From Actinoplanes regularis (GTDB taxonomy: Bacteria; Actinomycetota; Actinomycetes; Mycobacteriales; Micromonosporaceae), in assembly GCF_900188005.1 (NCBI RefSeq), contig NZ_FZNR01000040.1, forward strand, positions 1 through 40,221: 40,221 nt of DNA, written 5' to 3'. Within the stretch, counting starts at the first letter, position 1; the number at the start of each line of letters is the position of its first letter. Shown one piece after another: positions 1 to 8,623 of this stretch. The notes beneath the pieces are model-generated. The model worked only from the letters and a program-made list of their open reading frames with translations, was not told the origin of the DNA and ran no database searches. Position numbers and translations under genes: made by a program.

Positions 1-2706
1 ACCCGACAGGTCGGCACGCAACACCAGCGTGTTGACGAAGAAACCGACCAGATCGTCCAGCGCCGCGTCACCACGACCCGCCACCGACGTACCCAGCGGG
101 ATGTCGATGCCCGCGCCCATCCGCGACAACAGCACCGCCAGCGCCGCGTGCGCCACCATGAACACCGTCGAACCGCTCCGCTGCGCCAGCTCGACCAGCC
201 GGGCATGCGTCTCGGCATCAACCTCCACGTCGACTGTGCCGCCACGCATCGAAGCCACCGCCGGGCGCGGCCGGTCGGTCGGCAGCACCAACTCCTGCGG
301 GATGCCCGAGAGGGTCTCCCGCCAGTAGCCGAGCTGGCCGGCGATCAGGCTCGACTCGTCGTCGAGGTCGCCGAGGACCTCGCGCTGCCACAGGGCGTAA
401 TCGGCATACTGCACACCCAACGCGGTCCACGTCGGCGCCTGCCCCTGACGGCGGGCCGTATAAGCCGCCCGCAGATCCCGGGTCAGCACACCCATCGACC
501 AACCGTCCAACGCGATGTGATGCGCCACGACCGCCAGCACGAACTCACCCGGCGCCACCGCCAGCAGACGCGCCCGCCACGGCAACTCGACCCCAAGATC
601 GAAACCTTGTTCGAGGTACGCCGAAAGCTCCGCTGTCATGTCACTCTCGGCCACCTCGGTGACCAGTAGCGTCGGCCGTCCCTCGACACCATCCAGGATC
701 CGCTGGCACGCCACCCCGTCCACCTCGGGATAGATGGTCCGCAGCACCTCATGGCGGTCCGCGACGTCACCGAGTGCTGCTTCCAGCGCGGCCACGTCCA
801 GGTCACCGGAGATCCGCAGTACCATCGGCATGTTGTAGGCCACGCTCTGACCGGTGTCTTCGATCCGGTTCAGGAACCACATCCGCTGCTGGCCATAGGA
901 GAGCGGCAACACCGACGGACGCTCCCGGGCCGTCAACGCCGTCCGGGTCGAAGCCTCGGCGTCCCCGATCTGTTCGGCGATCCCGGCCACCGTCGGAGCG
1001 GCGAACAGGCCCCGGACGCTGACCTCGCTCTCGAACACCGAACGGATCCGGGCGATGAGCCGCATCGCCGACAGCGAATCTCCACCGAGCTCGAAGAACG
1101 ACACATCCGCCGGCACCGACTCCACACCGAGAATCTCCGCGAACAGAGCACACAAGATCTCCTCGGCGGCGGTCGCCGCGGCCCGGCCGGTGGTCGGCAG
1201 GTCCGGGGCCGGCAGGGCAGCCCGGTCCAGCTTCCCGTTGGCGTTCAGCGGCAGGGCGTCGAGCACGAGCAGCGTCGGCAGCATGTACTCCGGCAGCCGC
1301 TCGGCGGCGTACGCCCGCACCGTGGCCAGATCGATTAGATCCCCCGCCGCGACCAGATACCCGATCAGCTGGTTGTCACGGGCGATCACGGCGGCCTGCG
1401 CGACCTGCGGATACTGTTGCAGCACCGCCTGCACCTCGGCGGGTTCGATCCGGAACCCGCGAATCTTCACCTGCTCGTCCGAGCGACCGGCGAAGTGCAG
1501 CAAACCCCCGCCATCCCAGCGGGCCAGGTCACCACTGCGGTACAACCGCCCACCGACACCAGACGGATCCGCCACGAACCGATGAGCCGTCAGATCCGGA
1601 CGATCGACATACCCCTGCGCCAAGCCGAGACCACCGATATACACCTCACCGACCACACCCACCGGTACCGGCTGCAAGAACTCGTCCAGCACCAGCACCC
1701 GGGCATTGCCGATCGGCCGGCCCATCGACGGACCCGCACCCGACACCGGCAGCATCACCGGCGCCGCAGTCGTGATCACCGTCGCCTCGGTCGGACCGTA
1801 GGTGTTCCACACCTGCGAACCCGCCGACCACCGCGACGCCAGACCCGCACTCAAAAACTCCGCACCCAGCACCCACCGGCGGATCCCCGCCACCTGCGCC
1901 GGATCCAACGCCGCCAGCAACGACGGCACCACACTGGCCACCCGGACATCCGCATCCCGCACCAACCGCGACAACGCACCCATATCCCGGCGCTGCTCGC
2001 CATCGGCGATCACCAGCGTGCCGCCAGCACCGAGCACTGTGACCACGTCCAGCACCGAGGCGTCGAAACTGAACGACGCGAACTGCAACGCGGCAGTTCC
2101 CGCCGAAACGTCGAGAACCGGGGCCATCACCTGCGCCAGACTCGCGACACCCGCATGCGCCACCGCGACACCCTTCGGCACCCCGGTCGAACCCGACGTA
2201 TAGATCACATACGCCAGATCACGGCCGTCAAGAACGACTGCGGGAACCTCGGCACCCAATTCCCAAGCGGGGTCCCAAGCCGACAGCACCAACGACGTGC
2301 CCGCGGCCATCAACTCCCGCCGCGCCGCCGGAAGCTGCGGATCCAACGGCACGAACGCCGCACCGACCCGCCACACACCCAGCATCGCCGCGACCATCTC
2401 CACACCCCGCGGCAGACACAACCCCACCCGGTCACCACGACCCACACCAGCAGACCGCAGTCCGGAAGCGACCCCTTGTGACCATTCGTCCAACTGCCCA
2501 TACGTCAACAACCGGCCACCACCGTCACGCACCGCAACCGCATCCGGGGTCTCCGCCACCCACCGCTGGATCAGCTCCGGAACCGACACGGCCGCCACCG
2601 GCACCGCCGTGCCACTCCATTCGAGTGGCACGGCGGTTTGCCCGGTGGGCCGGGGAACGGTTGACGACGGATCAGAACCGCGGAAGCTCTCCGATGGACC
2701 GCCCAT
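1..2706 (-). CDS. NRPS, A-T-C start of a protein cut by the window edge
   Basis: Partial: 902 codons are visible and the frame is still open at base 1. The start ATG at 2706 has a strong ribosome site (AGGAGGGG) about 7 nt upstream. Domains: adenylation from about residue 45, with A3 YTSGSTGVPKG near 169, A5 NTYGPTE near 302 and A10 NGKLDR near 494. A carrier domain follows with LGGDSL near 540, then a condensation domain with a C1-type SYGQQRMWF near 602 and active site HHIALDG near 729. Starting with A-T and no C domain marks it as an initiation module followed by the C domain of module 2. My by-eye alignment to the GrsA pocket gives D-A-L-S-V-G-T-V-I plus Lys; I cannot assign a substrate from this. 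It lies 78 nt downstream of the ABC exporter and is probably in one operon with it and MbtH. Confidence 0.95.
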   Translation of the reverse strand, partial: MGGPSESFRGSDPSSTVPRPTGQTAVPLEWSGTAVPVAAVSVPELIQRWVAETPDAVAVRDGGGRLLTYGQLDEWSQGVASGLRSAGVGRGDRVGLCLPRGVEMVAAMLGVWRVGAAFVPLDPQLPAARRELMAAGTSLVLSAWDPAWELGAEVPAVVLDGRDLAYVIYTSGSTGVPKGVAVAHAGVASLAQVMAPVLDVSAGTAALQFASFSFDASVLDVVTVLGAGGTLVIADGEQRRDMGALSRLVRDADVRVASVVPSLLAALDPAQVAGIRRWVLGAEFLSAGLASRWSAGSQVWNTYGPTEATVITTAAPVMLPVSGAGPSMGRPIGNARVLVLDEFLQPVPVGVVGEVYIGGLGLAQGYVDRPDLTAHRFVADPSGVGGRLYRSGDLARWDGGGLLHFAGRSDEQVKIRGFRIEPAEVQAVLQQYPQVAQAAVIARDNQLIGYLVAAGDLIDLATVRAYAAERLPEYMLPTLLVLDALPLNANGKLDRAALPAPDLPTTGRAAATAAEEILCALFAEILGVESVPADVSFFELGGDSLSAMRLIARIRSVFESEVSVRGLFAAPTVAGIAEQIGDAEASTRTALTARERPSVLPLSYGQQRMWFLNRIEDTGQSVAYNMPMVLRISGDLDVAALEAALGDVADRHEVLRTIYPEVDGVACQRILDGVEGRPTLLVTEVAESDMTAELSAYLEQGFDLGVELPWRARLLAVAPGEFVLAVVAHHIALDGWSMGVLTRDLRAAYTARRQGQAPTWTALGVQYADYALWQREVLGDLDDESSLIAGQLGYWRETLSGIPQELVLPTDRPRPAVASMRGGTVDVEVDAETHARLVELAQRSGSTVFMVAHAALAVLLSRMGAGIDIPLGTSVAGRGDAALDDLVGFFVNTLVLRADLSG
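2603..2637 (-). other. Perfect 15-bp hairpin inside the NRPS 5' coding region
   Basis: Arms ACCGCCGTGCCACTC (2603-2617) and its exact reverse complement (2623-2637) surround a 5-nt loop. It lies 70-104 nt after the first base of the NRPS start codon, in the low-complexity N-terminal leader before the A domain. In the mRNA it would form a very stable stem. The coding sequence reads through it, giving two TAVP repeats. It may be an attenuator, a ribosome-pausing element or a chance by-product of the repeat. Confidence 0.6.
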
Positions 2707-2784
2707 GAGGCTTCCCCTCCTACGGGATTCACGTGGCGTCTGCTGGCGGAATGTGATGGTGCCGGCGGCCGGGGACGGCCGACG

Positions 2785-4863
2785 TCAGCCCGGGATCGGC
2801 GGCGGTGGGCCGCCCGGTCCGAAAGGGAACCCGCCCGGACCCGGGTGCCCGCCCGGACCCGGGTGCCCGCCCGGACCAGAGTGCCGGCCCGAACCCGGGC
2901 GCCCGCCCGGAAACGCTCCGTACCCCGCACCCACCGGCTCGGGAATCGGTTCGTCGTCCACAGGCTCGTCGTCCGCCGACTCCGAACGCGCGAACTGGGT
3001 GTGGTACAGCTCGGCGTAGAGCCCGCCCGACTCGATCAATTCGTCGTGCGTGCCCCGCTCCTGAACCCGGCCCTCGTCGATCACCAGGATCTGGTCGGCT
3101 TCCCTGACGGTGGAGAGCCGATGGGCGATCACCAGCGAGGTCCGTCCCGCCAGCGCGGTCTTCAACGCCTTCTGCAGAGCCACTTCGGACTCCGAGTCCA
3201 GGTGCGCGGTCGCCTCGTCCAGGACGACGATCATCGGCGCTTTCACCAGGAGACGGGCGATGGCGAGCCGTTGCTTCTCGCCACCGGAGAGGCGATAGCC
3301 GCGGTCACCCACCACCGTTTCGAACCCGTCGGGCAGGTCGGCGATCAGATCCCAGATCTGCGCCGCCCGGCACGCCTCGATCAGTTCCTCCTCGGTCGCG
3401 TCCGGCCGGGCATAGGTGAGGTTCGCGCGGATCGTGGAGTGGAACAGGTGCGCGTCCTGGGTCACGATCCCGATCGAGTCGCGCAGCGATTCGAGCGTCA
3501 CATCCCGGATGTCGTGCCCGCCGACCTGGATCGACCCCTCGGTGACGTCGTAGAGACGCGGCACCAGGTGGGTGATCGTCGTCTTGCCGGCACCGGACGG
3601 TCCGACCAGGGCGGTCAGCTTTCCGGCCGGCGCCACGAAGCTGACATCCCGCAGCACCAGGGCGTTGGTCGTACGCCTCGGGGCTGCCACCGCGATCGAC
3701 TCCAGCGACGCCAGAGAGACGTCGGCCGCGGACGGATAGCGGAACGCCACCTGGTTGAAGCGGATCTCCGGTGCCAGGCCGTCGGTGACTCGCGCGGCGG
3801 GCAGGGCGATCGCGCCCGGCTTGTCCGCAATCAGCGGTTTGAGGTCGAGCACCTCGAACAGGCGGTCGAAGCTGACGAGCGCCGTCAGCACGCTCGTCTG
3901 CGCGTCGGAGAGCTGGGTGATCGGCCCGAACAGCCGGGTGAGCAGCGTGGCCAGGGCCACGAGTGTGCCCACCTGCAGGGTGCCGGTGATGGCCAGTCCG
4001 CCGCCGATGCCGTACACCAGCGCGGTGGCGAGCGAGCCGATCAGGGTCATGGCGAGGAAGAGCGTCCGGCCGTACGTCGACGCGAGCACGCCGAGGTCCC
4101 GCAGCCGCGCCGCCTGTTTGGCGAACAGGCGGGTCTCGGCGGCCGGCTTGCCGTAGAGCTGGCTGAGCAGGGCCCCACTGACGTTGAACCGTTCGTTCAT
4201 CACAGAGCCCATCTCCGCGTGCATCTGCATCTGTTCGCGCATGACGCGTTGCAGAGTCCGGCCGACGATCTTTCCGGGTACCACCAGCAGCGGAAGGATC
4301 AGCAGCGAGATGAGCGTGACCTGCCAGGACAGATAAAACATGGTGCCCAGCACCAGAACAACGGTCAGTCCGGAGGATCCCACCGAGGCGAGAACCGAAC
4401 TCACGGCCTGCTGGGCACCGACCACGTCGGTGTTCAGACGGCTCACCAGGGAACCGGTCTGTGCCCTGGTGAAGAACGCCAGCGGCTGTCGCTGCACGTG
4501 GTCGAAGACCGTCGTCCGCAGGTCGTAGACGATCCCCTCGCTCACCCGGCCGGAATACCGCGCCTCGGCCATGCCGAAAACGACGCTCAGCAATGCCAGC
4601 CCGACCACGGAGAGGGAGATCCACAACACGACGGAGCCGTTACGGGCAACGATTCCGTCGTCGATCAGATACTTGAAGAGAATGGGTGTCAGAACCGTGA
4701 TTCCGGCGTTCAGGGCTGTCACCAGTAGCAGAATCCCCATGACACGGAAGTGGGGACGCGCGTACGGCAGTGCTCGCTTGAGAGTGCCCGGTTTGATGTT
4801 CTGCCTGGTCACAGACGAGTCCGGGGCCATGCCGCGCATCATCGGGCCAGGGCCGAGGGTCAT
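2785..4863 (-). CDS. ABC exporter, fused permease and ATPase
   Basis: 692 residues, the usual length of a half-size exporter plus a tail. The N-terminal transmembrane domain has several hydrophobic spans between about residues 30 and 330. The ATPase domain shows Walker A GPSGAGKTT near 421, signature LSGGEKQR near 524, Walker B IVVLDEATAHLD near 546 and an H-loop in IAHRLS near 577. This is the B-subfamily layout; such proteins work as dimers in the plasma membrane. The last 50 or so residues are an unusual Gly/Pro/His repeat tail beyond the catalytic core. The start ATG overlaps the MbtH stop as ATGA, which implies translational coupling. Position between MbtH and an NRPS suggests export of, or self-protection against, the peptide made by that locus; this role is inferred. 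Confidence 0.95.
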   Translation of the reverse strand: MTLGPGPMMRGMAPDSSVTRQNIKPGTLKRALPYARPHFRVMGILLLVTALNAGITVLTPILFKYLIDDGIVARNGSVVLWISLSVVGLALLSVVFGMAEARYSGRVSEGIVYDLRTTVFDHVQRQPLAFFTRAQTGSLVSRLNTDVVGAQQAVSSVLASVGSSGLTVVLVLGTMFYLSWQVTLISLLILPLLVVPGKIVGRTLQRVMREQMQMHAEMGSVMNERFNVSGALLSQLYGKPAAETRLFAKQAARLRDLGVLASTYGRTLFLAMTLIGSLATALVYGIGGGLAITGTLQVGTLVALATLLTRLFGPITQLSDAQTSVLTALVSFDRLFEVLDLKPLIADKPGAIALPAARVTDGLAPEIRFNQVAFRYPSAADVSLASLESIAVAAPRRTTNALVLRDVSFVAPAGKLTALVGPSGAGKTTITHLVPRLYDVTEGSIQVGGHDIRDVTLESLRDSIGIVTQDAHLFHSTIRANLTYARPDATEEELIEACRAAQIWDLIADLPDGFETVVGDRGYRLSGGEKQRLAIARLLVKAPMIVVLDEATAHLDSESEVALQKALKTALAGRTSLVIAHRLSTVREADQILVIDEGRVQERGTHDELIESGGLYAELYHTQFARSESADDEPVDDEPIPEPVGAGYGAFPGGRPGSGRHSGPGGHPGPGGHPGPGGFPFGPGGPPPPIPG
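2832..2905. repeat. 18-bp tandem repeat encoding Gly/Pro-rich tail of the ABC exporter
   Basis: An 18-bp unit of the type CCCGGACCCGGGTGCCCG is repeated twice nearly exactly, with degenerate copies on either side. On the minus strand it encodes PGGHPG repeats at the C-terminus of the transporter. Confidence 0.75.
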
Positions 4864-5123
4864 GAAACAGGAATCTCTTCAGCGTTCAGCGGCTTCGCCT
4901 CGGCAGTCGCCTCGTATTCCTTCATGTCGTCGATGAGGCTCTGCGGACGCATGTCCGTCCAATTCGCCTCGACGTAGTCGAGGCACTCCTTCTGCGATGC
5001 CTCACCGAATACCACCCGCCATCCGGCGGGGACGTCGGCGAAAGTCGGCCAGAGCGAGTGCTGGTTCTCGTGGTTGACCAGCACAAAGAAGGAGCCCTGC
5101 TCATCGTCAAATGGATTGCCCAT
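4860..5123 (-). CDS. MbtH-like protein
   Basis: 87 residues with the family signature: NHENQHSLWP, VPAGW, a CLDYVEANWTDMRP stretch and a following SL. MbtH proteins bind NRPS adenylation domains and make them soluble or active. It is longer than the usual 65-75 residues because of an acidic C-terminal extension (EYEATAEAKPLNAEE). The start ATG at 5123 is preceded by GAGGGGGAAG. It is the first gene of the leftward operon MbtH-ABC-NRPS, with its stop overlapping the ABC start. It probably serves the edge NRPS, because the second NRPS locus has its own MbtH at 19901-20116. Confidence 0.96.
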   Translation of the reverse strand: MGNPFDDEQGSFFVLVNHENQHSLWPTFADVPAGWRVVFGEASQKECLDYVEANWTDMRPQSLIDDMKEYEATAEAKPLNAEEIPVS

Positions 5124-5158
5124 GACTTCCCCCTCGTTTCATCAACATGAACGGCCAC

Positions 5159-5188
5159 ACGATAACCAGACGTACGACGAACCGGCAA
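5159..5188 (-). promoter_or_regulatory. Candidate promoter of the MbtH-ABC-NRPS operon
   Basis: On the minus strand, TTGCCG (5183-5188) and TATCGT (5159-5164) are 18 bp apart, in a stretch less GC-rich than its surroundings. Predicted transcription would start near 5152, giving a leader of about 29 nt. Pattern-based only. Confidence 0.4.
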
Positions 5189-5206
5189 GAAGACGGAATT
5201 GACTAA

Positions 5207-5236
5207 CGTCCAACCGCAATTATCCGCACTTGGACG
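5207..5236. promoter_or_regulatory. Dyad CGTCCAA-N16-TTGGACG upstream of the MbtH promoter
   Basis: Seven-bp inverted arms at 5207-5213 and 5230-5236, about 20 bp upstream of the candidate -35. The spacer holds a short direct repeat (CCGCA). The position suits an activator of the leftward operon. The half-site GTCCAAC recurs at 7698, 8624 and 8685. Confidence 0.4.
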
Positions 5237-5324
5237 CCATTATTTTTTCGGGCATTTTCGGACCCACCGGCCGGCGCGCTCCGCTCCACGGCCTCGGCGT
5301 TGTTGTTTTATGCCCGGCTTGATC

Positions 5325-5640
5325 ATGGTTTGCTGAATGCCGTGGACGGCGAAGGCATCGACGCGGTCGTGGAGATCGCGGGGGCGTGGGCGATGTCGGC
5401 ACACCCGGCAATGCGGAAGGTGTCCAGGGTCAGGTTGCGCATTGCGGCCAGGTTGCGGGGAGTCGTCCCGGTCCTGACTGGGAATTGTCTTCGCCGAAGG
5501 TAACGTCTCGGGTCCAATACAGACAATTTTCCACTGCCCGGTGTCCTCTCGCATAGGCGTTGAGGTTCAGCGGAGTGGCCGGTCCGGCGTCGAGGCTGAC
5601 GATGCCGCAGATGATCTGTTCGCTGTGCGCCCGCCTCGCG
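5325..5640 (-). pseudogene. ISAs1-family transposase, C-terminal remnant
   Basis: The minus-strand translation contains ARGHRAVENCLYWTRDVTF then GEDNSQ, matching the C-terminal motif of ISAs1/H-repeat transposases (typically RGHW-IENxLHWVRDVTF-EDxSQ). Near 5460 the frame shifts, and the family's next segment (NLAAMRNLTLDTFRIAGCA) continues in another frame up to about 5330. There is no N-terminal DDE core here, so this is a dead relic. It fills most of the space between the MbtH promoter and the two-component system. Confidence 0.75.
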
Positions 5641-5763
5641 ATCAAGTCGGGCGGCCCGGCCGCCGCAGTGCTGAAACGTCCGGGAAACCGGCGCTGGAGC
5701 ATCATGGGGAAGCTTGTGACGATTGACTGAGGCTCGGGACATGAAGTGGAGGGTCCGGCGAGG

Positions 5764-6426
5764 ATGCGAGTTCTGGTGGTGGAGGACGACGAGGAGATGG
5801 CGCAGATCGTCGCTGCCGGGTTGCGTCAGGCGCACATGGCGGTCGATGTGACATTCGACGGAGTCACCGCGCTGGAACGGGCGACCTGCAACGGCTATGA
5901 CGTCATCGTCCTCGACCGCGATCTGCCGGGCATGCACGGCGACGACGTGTGCAACGCGCTGATGGCGGCGGGCTGCCGCAGCCGCATCCTCATGCTCACC
6001 GCGGCCGCCACCACCGAGGACCTGGTGGAGGGCCTGAACATGGGGGCCGACGACTACCTGCCGAAACCCTTCGACTTTCCCGCACTGGTGGCGCGCGTCG
6101 GCGCCCTCGCCCGCCGGGTCCAGCCGATGGTGCCTCCGGTGCTGCGCCAGGGTGACCTCGTGCTGGACACCGCCCGCCGCACCTGCACGCGGGGCGGCCA
6201 GCCGATCGATCTGCGCCCGAAGGAGTTCGGTGTACTGGAGATCCTCATGGCCGCCGAGGGCCGGGCCGTCTCCGCGGAGGAGTTACTGGAACGCGTGTGG
6301 GACGAGTCCGCCGACCCGTTCACCAATGCCGTGAAGATCGTGATGAGCCGGCTGCGGGCCAAGCTGGGTGATCCGCCGATCATCGAGACCATCGCCAGAC
6401 GCGGTTACCGCATCCACGAGGATTGA
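5764..6426 (+). CDS. OmpR-family response regulator
   Basis: 220 residues. The N-terminal receiver domain starts MRVLVVEDDEE with the acidic pocket at the DD pair, phospho-acceptor Asp51 (VLDRDLPG), the TA switch residue in LMLTAAA and Lys in LPKPFD. The C-terminal winged helix (about 130-218) includes DLRPKEFGVLE and ends IETIARRGYRIH, the OmpR/PhoB type. I chose ATG 5764 rather than GTG 5746 because the receiver fold begins there and GTGGAGGG (5746-5753) then serves as the ribosome site. Codon 174 is TTA (6283-6285), rare at this GC content. It is followed after 9 nt by its sensor kinase. It may regulate the neighbouring peptide locus, but targets are unknown. Confidence 0.95.
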   Translation: MRVLVVEDDEEMAQIVAAGLRQAHMAVDVTFDGVTALERATCNGYDVIVLDRDLPGMHGDDVCNALMAAGCRSRILMLTAAATTEDLVEGLNMGADDYLPKPFDFPALVARVGALARRVQPMVPPVLRQGDLVLDTARRTCTRGGQPIDLRPKEFGVLEILMAAEGRAVSAEELLERVWDESADPFTNAVKIVMSRLRAKLGDPPIIETIARRGYRIHED

Positions 6427-6435
6427 GAAACCGAC

Positions 6436-7692
6436 ATGCCGCTCCGTCTCCGCCTGCCACGCCGTACCGTCCGCCTGCGGCTGGCCGTACTCTTCGGCCT
6501 GCTGTTCTTCGGCATCGGCGCCGCCCTGCTGATCACCACCTATTTCCTGGTGCGGTACTCGATCATGCACTTCGGCTCCGGCCCGCAGGACGGCGCGCAG
6601 ATGGCCCCGGCCGGGCAGGCAGCACCGTCACCCCTGCTGCCGGAGGGGGGTGGCAACATGGGCCCCCAACAGTCGTCGATGGAATTCTCGATGCCGGCGA
6701 CCGAGGCCGCCCTGGCGAGCCAGCGGGTCGTCGTGTTGCAGACGCTCTGGGTCAACTCCGCCATCGCGCTCGCCATCATGTCGGCTGCCTCGGTCGTTCT
6801 CGGCTGGCTGATGGCCGGGCGGGTGCTGCGCCCACTGCGGACCATCACCGCGGCCACCCGCCGGATCTCGGCCACCAGCCTCAACGAGCGGCTGTCCCTG
6901 CAGGGGCCCGACGACGAGCTGAAGGAGCTGGGTGACACCTTCGACGGCCTGCTGAGCCGGCTGCAGGTGTCGTTCGAGGCCCAGCGCCGCTTCGTGGCCA
7001 ACGCCTCCCACGAGCTTCGCACCCCGCTGGCCCGGCAACGCGCCCTCGGGCAGGTCGCGCTCGCCGACCCGAACGCCTCGGAGGCCTCTCTTCGCATCGC
7101 TCACGAGCGCATCCTGGCCGCCGGCGCTCAGCAGGAACGACTCATCGAGGCGCTGCTCACTCTCGCCCGGGGCCAGGCCGGGATCGAGGTTCGTGAGCCG
7201 TTCGACCTGGGCGAACTCACCCGGGAAGCGGTGACCAGCCGCCAGGCCGAGGCAGAGCACCGGCTCATCGCCCTCCGCGCCGACATCACGCCGGCCCTGA
7301 TGGCGGGACACCGCAACCTCACCGAACGTCTCATCACGAACCTGATCGACAACGCCATCCGGCACAACACCCCCCACGGCTGGCTCGAGGTCCGAGTCAC
7401 CACCCTCGGCGCCCGCCCCGTGCTCACCGTCCGCAACACCGGACCCGTGGTCCCACCGGAGGCGATCGACCGGCTCCTGCAGCCCTTCCAGCGCCTGCAG
7501 ACCGAGCGGACGACGAACACCAACGGGCTCGGGCTGGGTCTGTCCATCGTCCAGGCGATCGTCCAGGCACAGGACGGGACCGTGCACATCGCTCCCCTCC
7601 CGGGTGGCGGTCTCGCGGTCACCGTCACATTCCCCGAGCCGCCCGTGCACCTGCCGCGCGGCCCGGTGACGGTCGCGACGCGCGGACGCTGA
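6436..7692 (+). CDS. Sensor histidine kinase
   Basis: 418 residues in the plasma membrane. The first hydrophobic span is about 14-38, an extracytoplasmic loop about 39-95 (with Met/Gly/Pro-rich segments) follows, then a second span about 99-121. HAMP follows, then HisKA with NASHELRTPLAR and phospho-acceptor His192. The ATPase domain has N-box DNAIRHN around Asn306 and G-box NTNGLGLGLS near 361-370. It forms an operon with the response regulator (9-nt gap). The stimulus is unknown; the periplasmic loop is short and resembles no sensor domain I recognise. A hairpin sits at its stop codon. Confidence 0.95.
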   Translation: MPLRLRLPRRTVRLRLAVLFGLLFFGIGAALLITTYFLVRYSIMHFGSGPQDGAQMAPAGQAAPSPLLPEGGGNMGPQQSSMEFSMPATEAALASQRVVVLQTLWVNSAIALAIMSAASVVLGWLMAGRVLRPLRTITAATRRISATSLNERLSLQGPDDELKELGDTFDGLLSRLQVSFEAQRRFVANASHELRTPLARQRALGQVALADPNASEASLRIAHERILAAGAQQERLIEALLTLARGQAGIEVREPFDLGELTREAVTSRQAEAEHRLIALRADITPALMAGHRNLTERLITNLIDNAIRHNTPHGWLEVRVTTLGARPVLTVRNTGPVVPPEAIDRLLQPFQRLQTERTTNTNGLGLGLSIVQAIVQAQDGTVHIAPLPGGGLAVTVTFPEPPVHLPRGPVTVATRGR

Positions 7693-7732
7693 TCGGTGTC
7701 CAACCAGCCGATCTGGACGGCTGGACACCGAT
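7692..7732. terminator. Bidirectional hairpin between convergent genes
   Basis: ATCGGTGTCCA (7692-7702) pairs exactly with TGGACACCGAT (7722-7732), with further short GCC/GGC pairing inside. It fills the 50-bp gap between the kinase and hydrolase stops. No U tract, as often seen in actinobacteria. Confidence 0.65.
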
Positions 7733-7742
7733 GTCCCGCGGT

Positions 7743-8549
7743 TCAGCCGCCCGTCGCGAAGAACTCGACGAGCAGTGAGTTCACCGCTTCGGGTCGCTCC
7801 AGGCTCCCATAGTGGCCGCAATCCGCCAGCTCACGATAGGTCGCACCGGGGATGCTGCCGGCCAGCTCGCGGCACAGGTGCGGGCGTACCACGAGGTCGT
7901 CGGCGAAGCCGATCACCAGACAGGGACAGTCGATCTTCGCGTTGCGCTCGCGCCGGTCCGCGATCAGCTGCACGGTCAGCTGCCGGCGGACGGACGCCGG
8001 GTCGACGGCCGAGAACTCGAGGATGTCGAGCCAGTCGCGCAGCAGGTTCGGGTCGTCGAGCGTACGCGGCGAGAGGTTCTGCAACGCGGTGACCACCGCT
8101 GCGTACCGCGGCGGCAGTTTGACCGCGCTGTCGACCAGGTCCAGCTCCGCCTCGACCACCCCGCGGATCAGCCCGTCGACTCGGGCGGCCGCCCCGATCA
8201 GCACCGCCTTCCTCACCAGCTCGGGCCGGGTGACCAGCAGTTCCTGCACGATGATGCCACCGAGCGAGAACCCGACGACCCGGCACGGCCCGGCGTCCAG
8301 GAACTCGATCAGGCCCGCCACGTCGGCCGCCATGTCCTCGATCGTGAACTGGCCGGTCCCGCAGTCCGTCGGAGCGATGCCCCGATTGTCCATCGTGACG
8401 ACGCGGTAGCCGGCCGCCCGCAGTGCCGGGACCTGATGCGTCTTCCAGGTGCGGCCGGGCGCGCCGGTGCCGGTGACCAGGACGACGGTCTCACCCGACC
8501 CGTATTGGTCGTAACTCAAAGTGATGCCGTTGACCCGTGCGAGAGCCAT
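7743..8549 (-). CDS. Alpha/beta hydrolase
   Basis: 268 residues, normal for the family. Nucleophile elbow GFSLGG (Ser), acid in GFADDLVV and His in LADCGHYGS form the expected triad. The segment usually holding the HG oxyanion motif reads TGTGAPG. The start ATG at 8549 has AGGAGAAGG upstream; the frame stays open further upstream but that stretch has no hydrolase homology and overlaps the divergent methyltransferase gene. Substrate unknown. Free-standing hydrolases of this type occur in many peptide and polyketide clusters, but nothing here ties it to a step. It is divergent from the methyltransferase across 291 bp. Confidence 0.9.
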   Translation of the reverse strand: MALARVNGITLSYDQYGSGETVVLVTGTGAPGRTWKTHQVPALRAAGYRVVTMDNRGIAPTDCGTGQFTIEDMAADVAGLIEFLDAGPCRVVGFSLGGIIVQELLVTRPELVRKAVLIGAAARVDGLIRGVVEAELDLVDSAVKLPPRYAAVVTALQNLSPRTLDDPNLLRDWLDILEFSAVDPASVRRQLTVQLIADRRERNAKIDCPCLVIGFADDLVVRPHLCRELAGSIPGATYRELADCGHYGSLERPEAVNSLLVEFFATGG

Positions 8550-8623
8550 GCCTGTGTCCTTCTCCTGTGAACGGGCGTCCCGCGCTGGACAGTAGGTTCC
8601 GCTTCCATCAGGGTCAATCGGTC

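Noticed and set aside
5746..5763. GTG 5746 as start of the response regulator
   Set aside because: It would consume the GTGGAGGG ribosome site and add six residues before the receiver fold.
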